The notes below the pieces were generated by a model. That model did not search any database and was not told the origin of the DNA. It worked only from the letters and a program-made list of their open reading frames with translations. From the NCBI GenBank assembly GCA_002633025.1, contig NMRB01001416.1:1-64000 (forward strand): DNA of 64,000 bases, in the 5' to 3' direction. Shown piece after piece: positions 38,310 through 46,967 of this stretch. The stretch is from Notospermus geniculatus (lineage: Eukaryota; Nemertea; Pilidiophora; Heteronemertea; Lineidae). Positions within the stretch are counted from its first letter, which is position 1, and every line of letters begins with the position of its first letter. The position numbers and the translations under genes were made by a program.

Positions 38310-38403
38310 GGAGGAAACATCCTCAGTCAAACTTAGTCATTCTCTCTACTACATGCTGAAAGCCACCTGCTACAGATGCTGATAGATGACCTTTGATGGT
38401 CTA
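38310..38403 (+). repeat. 98-bp tandem array, left part (interrupted)
   Basis: The last bases before the transposon (CATGCTGAAAGCCACCTGCT through GATGACCTTTGATGGTCTA) are the same unit that continues at 39428. The array was contiguous before the insertion at 38404-39427. Confidence 0.85.
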
Positions 38404-39427
38404 CACTCTAAAAACTCAAGTGTTGAATTCAACACCTTAAAGAGGCTTGAGAGTGACAACATTATAAACGTGTTATATCCAACACTTAAAGTGTTAGATT
38501 CAACACTTTAAGTGCTGGATCCAACACTTTCAAATGTTGGGCTTAAGAGTGACAACATTTGAAAGTGTTGGACCCAGCACTTAAAGTGTTGGATCCAGCA
38601 CTTAAAGTGTTGAATCTAACACTTTAAGTGTTGGATACAACANAAGTTGATATAAAACCACCAAAAACGTCACCAGTTTCAATTATTTCCGCGTTATCCA
38701 AAAGATATAACGTTGTTTTATCGCAGCTGGGCGACCACCCAATTTTCCCGCTGCTTTTCAAACGTACTTACGATTTCGGCCGCTAGGGCTAGGTTGTGAC
38801 GTCACACGTGCTTTTTCGGTGCTGGTGCGACCCAGACGCAGGACAACATTGACTCCTCTACGGCATCGCCGTATCCAAAGTGTTTTGCGGCTATCGTTGG
38901 CGAAAGTGAAAAAAACTTACTCCTTTGAATCCCAGAGTGGGTGGCTCTTGCAACAAACCATGATTGCATAGCGAAAATCGACAAAAACAACATCCAACGC
39001 AAGGGACGCTGAGCCTGATGCCCATGGCAGAGTGCAGCGTGACAACCAGCTGGGCGGAGACGTCAACAAAGAAAAGGACTTGTGACGTCACGCGAAAAAG
39101 CACGTGTGACGTCACTCGAATCGGGGATTCCCAGTTTTCGCGATGTTGCCCGATGGAAAAACGAACTTCCCCGAAGGAGCAATGATTGTTGTTTAACCGG
39201 GTATCTCCTACATACGTGTATGTCATATCAGAAAGGCCGTGTCAGTTTGAACATGGTGCTGTTGTGACTCCGAAAAAGTATTTATTAAGCGAGGAAAGCA
39301 TTTGGGGTTTCGGGTCCGCTTTAAAGTGTTGAATCTAACACTTTAAGTGTTGGATACAACACTTTATAATGTTGTCACTCTCAAGCCTCTTTAAGGTGTT
39401 GAATTCAACACTTGAGTTTTTAGAGTG
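38404..39427. mobile_element. 1,024-bp inverted-repeat DNA transposon with TA target duplication
   Basis: Termini CACTCTAAAAACTCAAGTG and CACTTGAGTTTTTAGAGTG start an inverted repeat of about 107 bases that is nearly perfect. The flanks are TA at 38402-38403 and 39428-39429, and neighbouring intact tandem units read GGTCTATTGCAGG, giving the empty site directly. Behind the left terminal repeat, ACACTTTAAGTGTTGGA palindromes repeat several times to 38640. The interior (about 38650-39315) has a second inverted pair (GTGACGTCACACGTGC at about 38797 and its complement at about 39099) and no convincing transposase. TA duplication points to a Tc1/mariner-type source. Confidence 0.85.
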
Positions 39428-39660
39428 TATTGCAGGGGAAAACCTGCCGAATCAACTTAGTCGCTCTCTCTACTACATGCTGAAAGCCACCTGCTACAGA
39501 TGCTGATAGATGACCTTTAATGGTCTATTGCAGGGGGGAACCTGCCGAATCAACTTAGTCGCTCTCTCTACTACATGGTGAAAGCCACCTGCTACAGATG
39601 CTGATAGATGACCTTTGATGGTCTATTGCAGGGGGGAACCTGCTGAATCAACTTAGTCGC
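39428..39660 (+). repeat. 98-bp tandem array, right part
   Basis: TTGCAGGGGRRAACCTGC starts at 39430, 39528 and 39626, giving a 98-base period. Units are over 90 percent alike by eye. Confidence 0.9.
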
Positions 39661-41835
39661 TCTCTTTAATACATGCTGAGTTTGAACCAAGAACTCAGAA
39701 GTGAGATCCACTGATCTTAAACTTTGCCACTCAGACCAGCTTCGACAGCATCTATGAGAGATGTAGAGCGTGAGGGTCCCCTTTAAGGACCAAATTGAGC
39801 ATAGCATAAAAGCCAATACTCATTCCAAATCCCTGTGATTAGGGAGACCCTACGTATCAGACAACAGCTGTAAATCCCCCACAGCATATGTGGGAAAATA
39901 TAGCACAACCCATGTGGTGTAATCTCTTGGAAGGTCGCGGCAAATAACAAAGGTTAGATGAGTATTTGAGCTCATACAGGTCGATATGGCCGCCTGTACA
40001 CTTCACACACTACTCTGGTTCATCTAATGACTAAGCACAGTTTTACACACCTTACATGTAGGTTAAATAAGAGTGACTTAAACTGAAGGAATTAAATCAA
40101 GATGGTGGTCGAGGCAGCCATTTTGAATTGTGACCAAAACTGAGAGATATCTTCGTTATTACATCAGTAGACTCCCATGACTTCTAAACAATGCTGGCTA
40201 ATCGAACTAAATGGCTGCCCAAACAGAGAAACAATTATACATGTACCAGCCTTGGTATTGAATCAAAATGGAGGTTGTGGCAGCCATTTTGGATTTGGGA
40301 TTGTGACCACTGAGAACGTGTTAAGTGACCAAGCCATTGAAATGAATCATGTCCAAACTATCAAGGCAATCACATCCTACCACAGCAAGATTAGGCCTAC
40401 TGCTCTGATTCTCTCACTCATATCCCACTGACAGCATTTCAGGTTTTGGAGCCAAGATAGGTTAACACTCACCCCCGATACATTAGCAAACTCTCTGCTA
40501 ATAAGTACAACCAGTCATCGAGGAAAACTTGCCCTAAATCTGACCACTCGCACGGCTCAGAAATGTTGAAATCGCTATCAAGTAACCACCAGTTTTGCTT
40601 TCATCTGTATAAAGAAGAGCTATACCCTCTGGTGTTCTTCCGTTCTACGCCACTTGCGCCATGTCGATATGGACAAAACGCTGAAGACAGAAATGCTATA
40701 CAGTTGTTGAATAGCAATGGAAGCCTTGAAGCACCCTGGACGGCCACAAGGGGCTCTAAACAACACAACTGTGTCCACAGTAATTGCAGTTCTTCAAACA
40801 ATAGATTGGCGTAAATGATACTAATTTGGTGTCCTTTGTAACGGCCGCTGTGTCGAGAGAGGGATGCACCAATCATGTCTTGATAAAGTCCGCTGATATC
40901 ATAAGATGTTATGACAGTTTATTCGGCGGAGATTGCGTTCGTAATCAGGAGAATAAAAAGATGCAGTTGCGGCCTAGATCATCGGGATAATCTGCTTCAT
41001 AAGTCGCATTAGATGTCAACAGTGGCTTGCACTCTTTCTACAGGCTGTATGCATATAAACATTACGGCAGCCAATATGACTGCACTGGTCCACGTGCCGG
41101 TAATTTTTCGCCTGCAAGTTGGCTTTCAATGGGCACTTCACCACTGTTGGTTTCCTTACATCTTACGCTTGATCAGAGCCACAAATAACGATAGCAGAGA
41201 GCTTTCTATGGCGGATGCATCAGTTACCCCCGGAGACACCTCAGCAACTTGTCGTTTCATTTCAATCCAAAATGGCTCCACAAACAACACCAGAAAGAAC
41301 AGAGCAGACGTTGCTTATTTCTGTTTGAACTCAGCCTATGATGATTGATGTTGCACAAACACAGCCAGAAACAATGCTGCCAACTTGGCTCGATATATAG
41401 GCTAAAGCATAAATCTTAAATGTCATATCATTTCAGTGATTTGCTGTTCATTCTCAAGAGAGAACCAACTCAAAGTAATTTTATCAACACAGAGCAGCGA
41501 CCATACATCACTTTGTCTCCTCGGAAAAATATTACAAAATTATAGACCAGATTATTGAGTGTCTGCATGATGTAGCACGCCGTGCTAAGATGATAAACAC
41601 GGGCAAAAACAGCATCTTTTGGCAGTTCAAGCAAAAACATTGCTTCAACAGCAACGTTGTTGATGCTGAAAAATGTTTTGATATCTGAGAAGTTTCTGAA
41701 TCAGAGATACGGACCAGATGTTCGTGAACATTTTGCACAGATATTCAATCTTTTCGTGACGTTGCATCCCTTTGGGTAGCTGTTTCTCCTGTCTAGCTTT
41801 GAAGATCCCTGCAAGAAGGCAGGCCTACCCCATTG

Positions 41836-42005
41836 GTGCTGTTAGAATGGAGTAGTGAAACATCGGTGCCTGTCACTGCTGTGGTTGCGGGTTCAATCCC
41901 CAGTCAGACCCATTCCTCATGTGACAGAGAGGGCAACTCTCTTTGACCCAGGTACACCAGTTTCCTCCTACTGTAATTTTTCACCCAATATTTATCTGTA
42001 GAGCC
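41836..42005 (+). mobile_element. tRNA-derived SINE, full-length-like copy
   Basis: The head reads GTGCTGTTAGAATGGAGTAG with B-box GGTTCAATCCC at 41890-41900. It is followed by the family body CAGACCCATTCCTCATGTGA, CAGAGAGGGCAACTCTCTTT and a CTCCTACTGTAATTTTTCACC tail. Other copies are at 44353 (minus), 57848 (minus), 58240-58640, 59622 (minus) and 60145. Confidence 0.7.
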
Positions 42006-42060
42006 AGTTACATGTATGCTACATTTGGCGCTTTAAGCAGTCCATCCACGTACAATATTA

Positions 42061-42208
42061 CCTTATGAAAATCTTCATTTTACCATCTTCATTTTGAACG
42101 GTAAAGGACAGTTTACCATGGTATAACTGGCTTTCACCATGGTAAAACTTCTTTTACCGCTCGAAATTACCGTTCACCGTGGTAAAATGGAGAATATTTT
42201 TTATAAGG
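42061..42208. mobile_element. Foldback MITE with ACCATGGTA palindromes
   Basis: CCTTATGAAAATCTTCATTT at 42061 mirrors AATGGAGAATATTTTTTATAAGG ending at 42208, and the inner GAACGGTAA / TTACCGTTC pair also matches. It sits directly after the SINE and directly before the repeat at 42212-42335, so three elements are stacked. Confidence 0.7.
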
Positions 42209-42211
42209 GTT

Positions 42212-42335
42212 ATTACACAATATGGGCCCAAAATGGGTGTCATGTGCTTCTGGCATAATGGATGGAAGAAAGATTGGCAATAATGTTGTCGATTTTGATC
42301 CTCATACATGTATTGTGCAATAATATTGCACATGT
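42212..42335. mobile_element. Dispersed repeat with TTATTGCACA-type ends (copy 2)
   Basis: Collinear with 31530-31655: CCAAAATGGG, CTTCTGGCATAATGGATGG, GATTTTGATCCTCATA and TTGTGCAATAATATTGCACA. Confidence 0.55.
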
Positions 42336-43251
42336 CTTGGCCGCTTTACTTCCAACTCAATATTTCTGTCTCTGACCACTACAGCCATTGCCATGGTCCT
42401 CTATTCCATTTCCAACCACAGTTCTCACTCTCAGGCGCGTGCCCCTCTTCCGCAATCTTAGACCTCCTGTACTAAATCTGTAGGTTTATCTCCGCCATTA
42501 ATTCTGACCACTTTCGCAGAGTCTACAGTAAATCAATATCCACGCTATCGAATTCTTGTGCTCCATCACTTATACGAGGCAGGACGTATTTCCAGAAACC
42601 TCTGGGGAGCCAACGCTTTCCCAATATTCTTCATGGCAGTTCTATTGACAAGTACCCCATTGGAGCCCGTCCCATGATGGGGATGCATCTTCTGTAACCG
42701 AGCAGATACGCAGATACAGAGGGCAGACAAAGTTCAAAGGTCGCAACTCTTTAATGGGATGGGTTTTTGCATTGTTAGAGCAATGCGAGTATGGATATTT
42801 GATGAATTACAACATTACCCAGTGCTTTACATTAGATGGTAGATGGCAGCACTGGTTAAGCTACTCTCCACGACAACAGAAAGGAAAATATTGGCTGATG
42901 TGACCAGAAAATCTCACAAAAATCAAAGAGAAAAGCTGCTTTTGATTCCGTCTTTTCCGATTAACATCATCCTTTCGTTATTTGTCAGCAGAACAGCACA
43001 TCAGGCAGCTTATGGTGAGGCAAGCTGACAAACTAATCATCAGGCAATCAAAGAATTCCCAACGACATCATCGGCATCCACAAGGAATTTCAATCCCACA
43101 CTGTTTTTAATCCTTCTGCGTGCATGTCTCGTAGCAGACAAACATTGCAAAGTGCATTGAGAGTTAGTAAGTGCAAGTACATGAATCTCCGTGCCTGCTC
43201 AAGCTTCAATCTTTCACAGCCAGCGGCAACTTCTTGACTAATAGAAACCCA

Positions 43252-43312
43252 GTCATATGGGTATTCACTGGAAAGTAATCTTGGAGAGCTTTCCAATGAA
43301 TACCCATATGAC
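43252..43312. ncRNA. 61-nt hairpin, pre-miRNA-sized (candidate only)
   Basis: GTCATATGGGTATTCACTGG then AAAG at 43252-43275 pairs with 43289-43312 with a single mismatch, around a 13-base loop. Length and stem fit an animal miRNA precursor. However, it lies ten bases from a MITE, so a tiny foldback element is an equal or better explanation. No expression evidence is available. Confidence 0.25.
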
Positions 43313-43321
43313 AGGGTTCAG

Positions 43322-43442
43322 GGGCCGTATTCTACGTAGACGCCTCCTTAACTCTAAGGTTTTTACCTTTAGCTATTGTTTGCAGGGCAGTACAAAAGGT
43401 TAAAGTGGACCTTAGAGTTAAGAAGACTCAGAATACAGGCCA
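43322..43442. mobile_element. GGGCCGTATTCT foldback MITE
   Basis: Family member with GGGCCGTATTCTACGTAGAC at the left, GCTATTGTTTGCAGGGCAGT in the middle and AAGACTCAGAATACAGGCC at the right. No clear target duplication is readable. Confidence 0.7.
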
Positions 43443-44122
43443 ACGAGCCTTTCAGTTTCAGTCACAATCAAAAATCCAAAATGGCTGCCACCACCATTCC
43501 AAATCCAAAATGGCTGCCACCACGACCATTTTGTTCCAGTTCCTGTCAGTTTAATTCACTTTCTTGCAGTCAACGGTTATAATAACCCCTTTCTCTTGTC
43601 GAGTTTGCTGTACAGGCTGAACAAGGATGATTTTTCAGCTCATTTGTACCACCCGATCACAAATTCAAATACCAGTCAGACTTACTCCAGCATGTAACCA
43701 CACGAGACACAGAATCACATAGAGAAATAATACAAGAAGTATTTTTACTCATCATTCAGAAAAAAAGTTTTTTTTTCAATGTTTGCATTTTAAAAACTGA
43801 CCCCATATCTGGTCATGGATGATTAATTAACAAACTTCCTCTCCTGGGGCTGCATTAAGCAGATAATATAAAAGCCCTGTTCCAAACATAATTCTATTAA
43901 AACTTAAATTTGAGTTAGCAGAGATATAATCTTTTATCAATAATGCAGATAACAACTGGAGATTGTTTGAGCGCCAGCATCATTATATTAAGTCATTTAC
44001 TCCAGCAGTATCAAGATACATTTCAGTGATCAGACATTTCTAAGCTTTCCCTTTGAATTAACAGTAATGAATAAATATTGATTCAAGAGCTGAACGCAAA
44101 AAACGGCATTATTAGCTCTACG

Positions 44123-44336
44123 GAGGTTCTTCACTGACGTCACAACGGTCATGTGACTGCGAAGAATCGGGCCAGGTTGGCCGTCAAATCGCCAGCGACG
44201 ACGTCAAAACTGCATGTCACGTCATGTTATTTTGATGTCACGATCTGTGTTCATGCCGTGATGTCGCCTGACATTTTGACGGCCAATATGGCGGCATCGT
44301 GTCATCATGGAAATGTGACGTCACATGAAGAACCTC
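44123..44336. mobile_element. Foldback with GAGGTTCTTCA ends and TGACGTCA motifs
   Basis: GAGGTTCTTCACTGACGTCACA at the left mirrors TGTGACGTCACATGAAGAACCTC at the right. Inner pairs such as GGCCGTCAAAT / TTTTGACGGCC extend the arms to about 100 bases. CRE-type TGACGTCA sits in both arms. Confidence 0.7.
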
Positions 44337-44352
44337 TATAACAACATTGGGT

Positions 44353-44455
44353 AAATTTAATGTACAGCAGGAGGAAACTGGAGTGCCCACAGAAAACCTG
44401 TACTGTCAAAGCGAGTTGCCCTCTCTGTTGTCATCAGTGAAGAGCAGGTCTCACT
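44353..44455 (-). mobile_element. SINE fragment (3' body)
   Basis: On the minus strand it carries GAGAGGGCAACTCGCTTTGA and the distal body shared with 41836-42005. The tRNA-like head is missing or replaced by the adjacent element that starts at 44463. Confidence 0.5.
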
Positions 44456-44462
44456 GAACATT

Positions 44463-44831
44463 GCAGTGTTATATCTAGGATTTCAGAAGGGCATGGTGCA
44501 AACTTTGTGAAAAGGGCACTTCAACCTAGAAAAGGGCACTTTTCATTCGCGATCATTTCTTCAAACGGAATTTGAAAAGCTAAAAAGTTAAAAAGGTCTC
44601 TATAACTCCAGTCAACAGCCAATTTAAGCCAGTTTCTAAGGTGATATGACCAAAAGGGACCATGGCAAAGGGTCTGGGGGTACTAAAAACCTTTTTAAAA
44701 AAAAAGAAAAAAAATTTTTTTTTTTTTTTTTAGGGGCATGGCGCCCTAGGGGGTTAAAAAAGGGCACAATGGCACCCCCTTTTGGCAGCATGGCGCGGCG
44801 CCACTCTAAAATGGCCTAGATATAACACTGC
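44463..44831. mobile_element. 369-bp element, GCAGTGTTATATCTAGG inverted ends, ATT duplication
   Basis: GCAGTGTTATATCTAGG at 44463-44479 is the exact complement of CCTAGATATAACACTGC at 44815-44831. ATT at 44460-44462 recurs at 44832-44834. Inside are AAAAGGGCAC repeats and an A-run followed by a T-run of about 18 at 44715-44732. No open frame of note. Confidence 0.75.
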
Positions 44832-45036
44832 ATTGAGGAAATTCTTTGGTTACTCTATCTACGTGGCAACGTTTCAACCAGTGTACCCTGGCCGTAGTCC
44901 TGTGTACAAGTGAATGGCACATGAGCCATATCATGTGCCATTCACTTGTACACAGGACTACGGCCAGGGTACACTGGTTGAAACGTTGTGTTTCTATAAT
45001 AAACACAGATAGACTAACCAAAGAATTTCCTCAATG
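44831..45036. mobile_element. Near-perfect long palindrome, 58-bp exact core arms
   Basis: 44867-44924 is the exact reverse complement of 44931-44988 around a 6-base spacer. The outer segments CATTGAGGAAATTCTTTGGT (44831) and its complement (ending 45036) pair as well, with the right arm carrying about 12 extra bases. The identity indicates a young element. In transcript orientation it begins 89 nt after the Kv4 exon donor. Confidence 0.85.
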
Positions 45037-45124
45037 TTTAGTTCCACCTATCTATAATGTCACTGAGAGGTCTGACTGGGGACTGAACCCAAAACTAAAA
45101 TGTATATTGATATCTTACCCTTAC

Positions 45125-45287
45125 CTTTTGTGCCTTTCTCTTGTCAGCCCGCTGATTCTGGTGGTATATTCGACTGAAGTTGGAAACAATGACAGGAACT
45201 GGAAGAGCGATAACCAAAACTCCACTGAGTGAGCACACACCGCCGACTATCTTGCCGGTGATTGTTTTAGGCACCATGTCACCGTAA
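45125..45287 (-). CDS. KCND-like (Shal): Kv4/Shal potassium channel, selectivity filter and S6 exon
   Basis: This 163-bp exon encodes the end of the pore loop, S6 and the start of the cytoplasmic tail (54 full residues). The acceptor TCTCTTTCCAG|T splits the glycine of GYGD, so the previous exon must end in GG. The sequence [16 protein letters not shown] is followed by S6 with the PVPV gating hinge ([11 protein letters not shown]). Then comes [16 protein letters not shown], which is diagnostic of Kv4 rather than Kv1-Kv3. The donor is AAG|GTAAGG, phase 0. An open frame extends 5' and 3' into intron and should not be read as protein. As part of a tetramer at the plasma membrane it would conduct fast-inactivating outward potassium current. 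Confidence 0.97.
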
Positions 45288-45300
45288 CTGGAAAGAGAAA

Positions 45301-45516
45301 TGGAGAGGTCAAGGTCAGTGTTGGTCAATCAAGAGAGAGGTCAAGGTCATTATGGCCATTGATGACCACAAGACACACACTGACGATTATCTAGGCACCA
45401 TGTCACTGTAACTGGAAATTAAGAGGGAATGGAGGTCAAGGACAATGTTGATAAATGAAGAGAAAGGTCAAGGTCAATGTTGACCAATTACGAGGAAGGT
45501 CAAGGTCAATGTTAAA
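45301..45516. repeat. About 130-bp tandem duplication with AGGTCAAGGTCA motifs
   Basis: Blocks of GAGAGGTCAAGGTCAGTGTT type recur at about 45304, 45337, 45432, 45466 and 45497. Together with the exon relic this shows that the exon's 5' edge and its intron flank were copied and then decayed. Confidence 0.7.
45373..45415 (-). pseudogene. Relic duplicate of the Kv4 pore exon 5' end
   Basis: The bases CACACACTGACGATTATCT and AGGCACCATGTCACTGTAAC copy the real exon's 45230-45289 region, with 16 internal bases deleted. On the minus strand it retains ATTTCCAG|T TAC AGT GAC ATG GTG CCT, so the filter would read YSD instead of YGD, and a TAA stop follows two codons later (45389-45387). It starts 124 bp upstream of the true exon start. 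No matching donor is present, so splicing as an internal exon is unlikely. Confidence 0.75.
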
Positions 45517-46639
45517 GCCCCACAGTATTGAATTTTACTGGATTTTCAAAGTGTTGGGAGAATGCTGGTCGAGGTCTCATAGCATCGTGAAGGTCCCCAA
45601 AATGCCTGCCTGATGCGTATTTCCGAGAATCAAGGCCTAGTTTTCAGCACACAATGAAAAAATCTGCAGGGAGGGCTCTAAATGTATTCAGATGGAGCGC
45701 AGTACATTTTACACGTCGTGACGTCNTTGTTTGTTTAGCGAAGCATCAAGGATGCAATGAAATTAGATTCCGCGGCCTCACAGGTTAGACAATGATGTAG
45801 GAAGTATGGCAGACTTTATCGACGCGGAGGTGCTTGGAGGTCAGGTTATGAAAACTAGTATGTGAAGCATCTTTACTGCATCCTGAGATAAACATTGATT
45901 CTGAATGCTCGTGCCCTACGTCACCATTTGTGAGGAAGGGAGTGAAGTTTAAGAACCCCTACCTCAGGATGCTACACCGTGCCTTCCACTGTCACCAGGT
46001 AAACCGATTGCTTTGGCCCCCTGGCATGTTCCAAGAACATCCCTATTGACAACACACAAAAAAGGCTGGTGGAGGATGCTACTGAGAATATGAAGAAACT
46101 GCTAAACAGAATACCAAGTCCGAATATTTTGCCAGAAGCCCAATCGAGGCAGAAAAATCTTGTGAAAAAAGCCAGAAATCCACAATGCCCGTCCTTTATA
46201 GATGCGTAGCAGGATTAATGCGCCTCAATTTCAAAGAGTACAGCCTCGCTGACCATACACGAGTGGGCGACTGTGCCTTTCTTCACGAATCTTTAACCAG
46301 GGTTTACAGGCATGAGATGCATATTGAAAACTCAGTCATCATCCCTATTTCTTTAGACGAGTTAAGCCCACGCAACGGCAGGCTCCAATAGGAGTATGAT
46401 GTGCACTAATCGCCTACCACTACACAGTTTCTTAGGGTAAACTGCAACTCGTAGGTGAAGCCCTACTGCTGAAAGAGCTGAATTTCTGAATAATAATATG
46501 AAGCTTTGTTGTTGTACTTTCCAGTCTAATAAAATTTCAAAGCCGCCAGTCTCACAAGAAGCCTGTCTGGGGAATTCAAGGAGTAGCTCATTCAGCGCAT
46601 CACTTGACATTTCCAGACAAGTTTAGAGTACAAAGCGAC

Positions 46640-46712
46640 AACTTGACCGGGAGTCGAATTTGTGGCCTTTCGGTCACAACCCCAGGACTGAGGCTCAACG
46701 GCTGTACCTTGT
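46640..46712 (-). mobile_element. tRNA-like SINE fragment
   Basis: The minus strand shows GTACAGCCGTTGAGCCTCAG and, about 40 bases on, AATTCGACTCCCGG, a B-box-like sequence. It differs from the main SINE family here. Confidence 0.35.
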
Positions 46713-46849
46713 AATCTTCCTTATGAATGATAGCAACTTGTGTTCACAATATTTTGTTAGGAAGTCAAGAAGACAGATTTACACAGTGAGGAGATGAGCA
46801 AAACAAAGGACGAAATAACCAACATTGGGACTCCGCAAACAAGGGACCA

Positions 46850-46967
46850 GGGCCCGGTTGCACGAAACTCACGACAGCGCTATCTTGGTGTTAGTGCTAA
46901 CTTGATGTTAAATGACGTAAAAGAACAATGGATTTTTACGTCATCTAACAACTGTGCAACCGGGCCC
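46850..46967. mobile_element. MITE with GGGCCCGGTTGCAC ends
   Basis: GGGCCCGGTTGCAC at 46850 pairs exactly with GTGCAACCGGGCCC ending at 46967. An inner pair AAATGACGTAAAA / TTTTACGTCAT also matches. Same terminal type as 4753-5025. Confidence 0.8.

Larger units (their letters stand above)
20848..45124 (-). other. Kv4 intron 2 (24,277 bp)
   Basis: The donor CAA AAG|GTAAGG is at 45124 and the acceptor ATTACAG at 20848, phase 0. No Kv4-like coding sequence was recognised inside. It is filled with tandem arrays, foldback elements and SINE fragments listed separately. Stretches where I see nothing specific: 20848-21289, 22600-23305, 23460-24734, 25835-26711, 26955-28495, 29960-31125, 33075-38310, 39745-41835, 42340-43250 and 43445-44120. 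A long minus frame at 34105-34608 has no family resemblance. Confidence 0.85.

Noticed and set aside
38891-39226. Possible THAP-like zinc finger in the transposon interior (CVGCCFC ... GVSFFHF)
   Set aside because: The residues do not keep the C2CH spacing and the downstream part is not collinear with a THAP domain or transposase.
45095-45328. Taking the whole open frame as the channel segment
   Set aside because: The first bases and the last residues are intron read-through; splice sites at 45288 and 45124 bound the real exon.
46185-46391. Plus-strand 68-codon frame, coding-like at first sight
   Set aside because: Neighbouring frames are broken, no splice-supported extension was seen, and no family is recognised.
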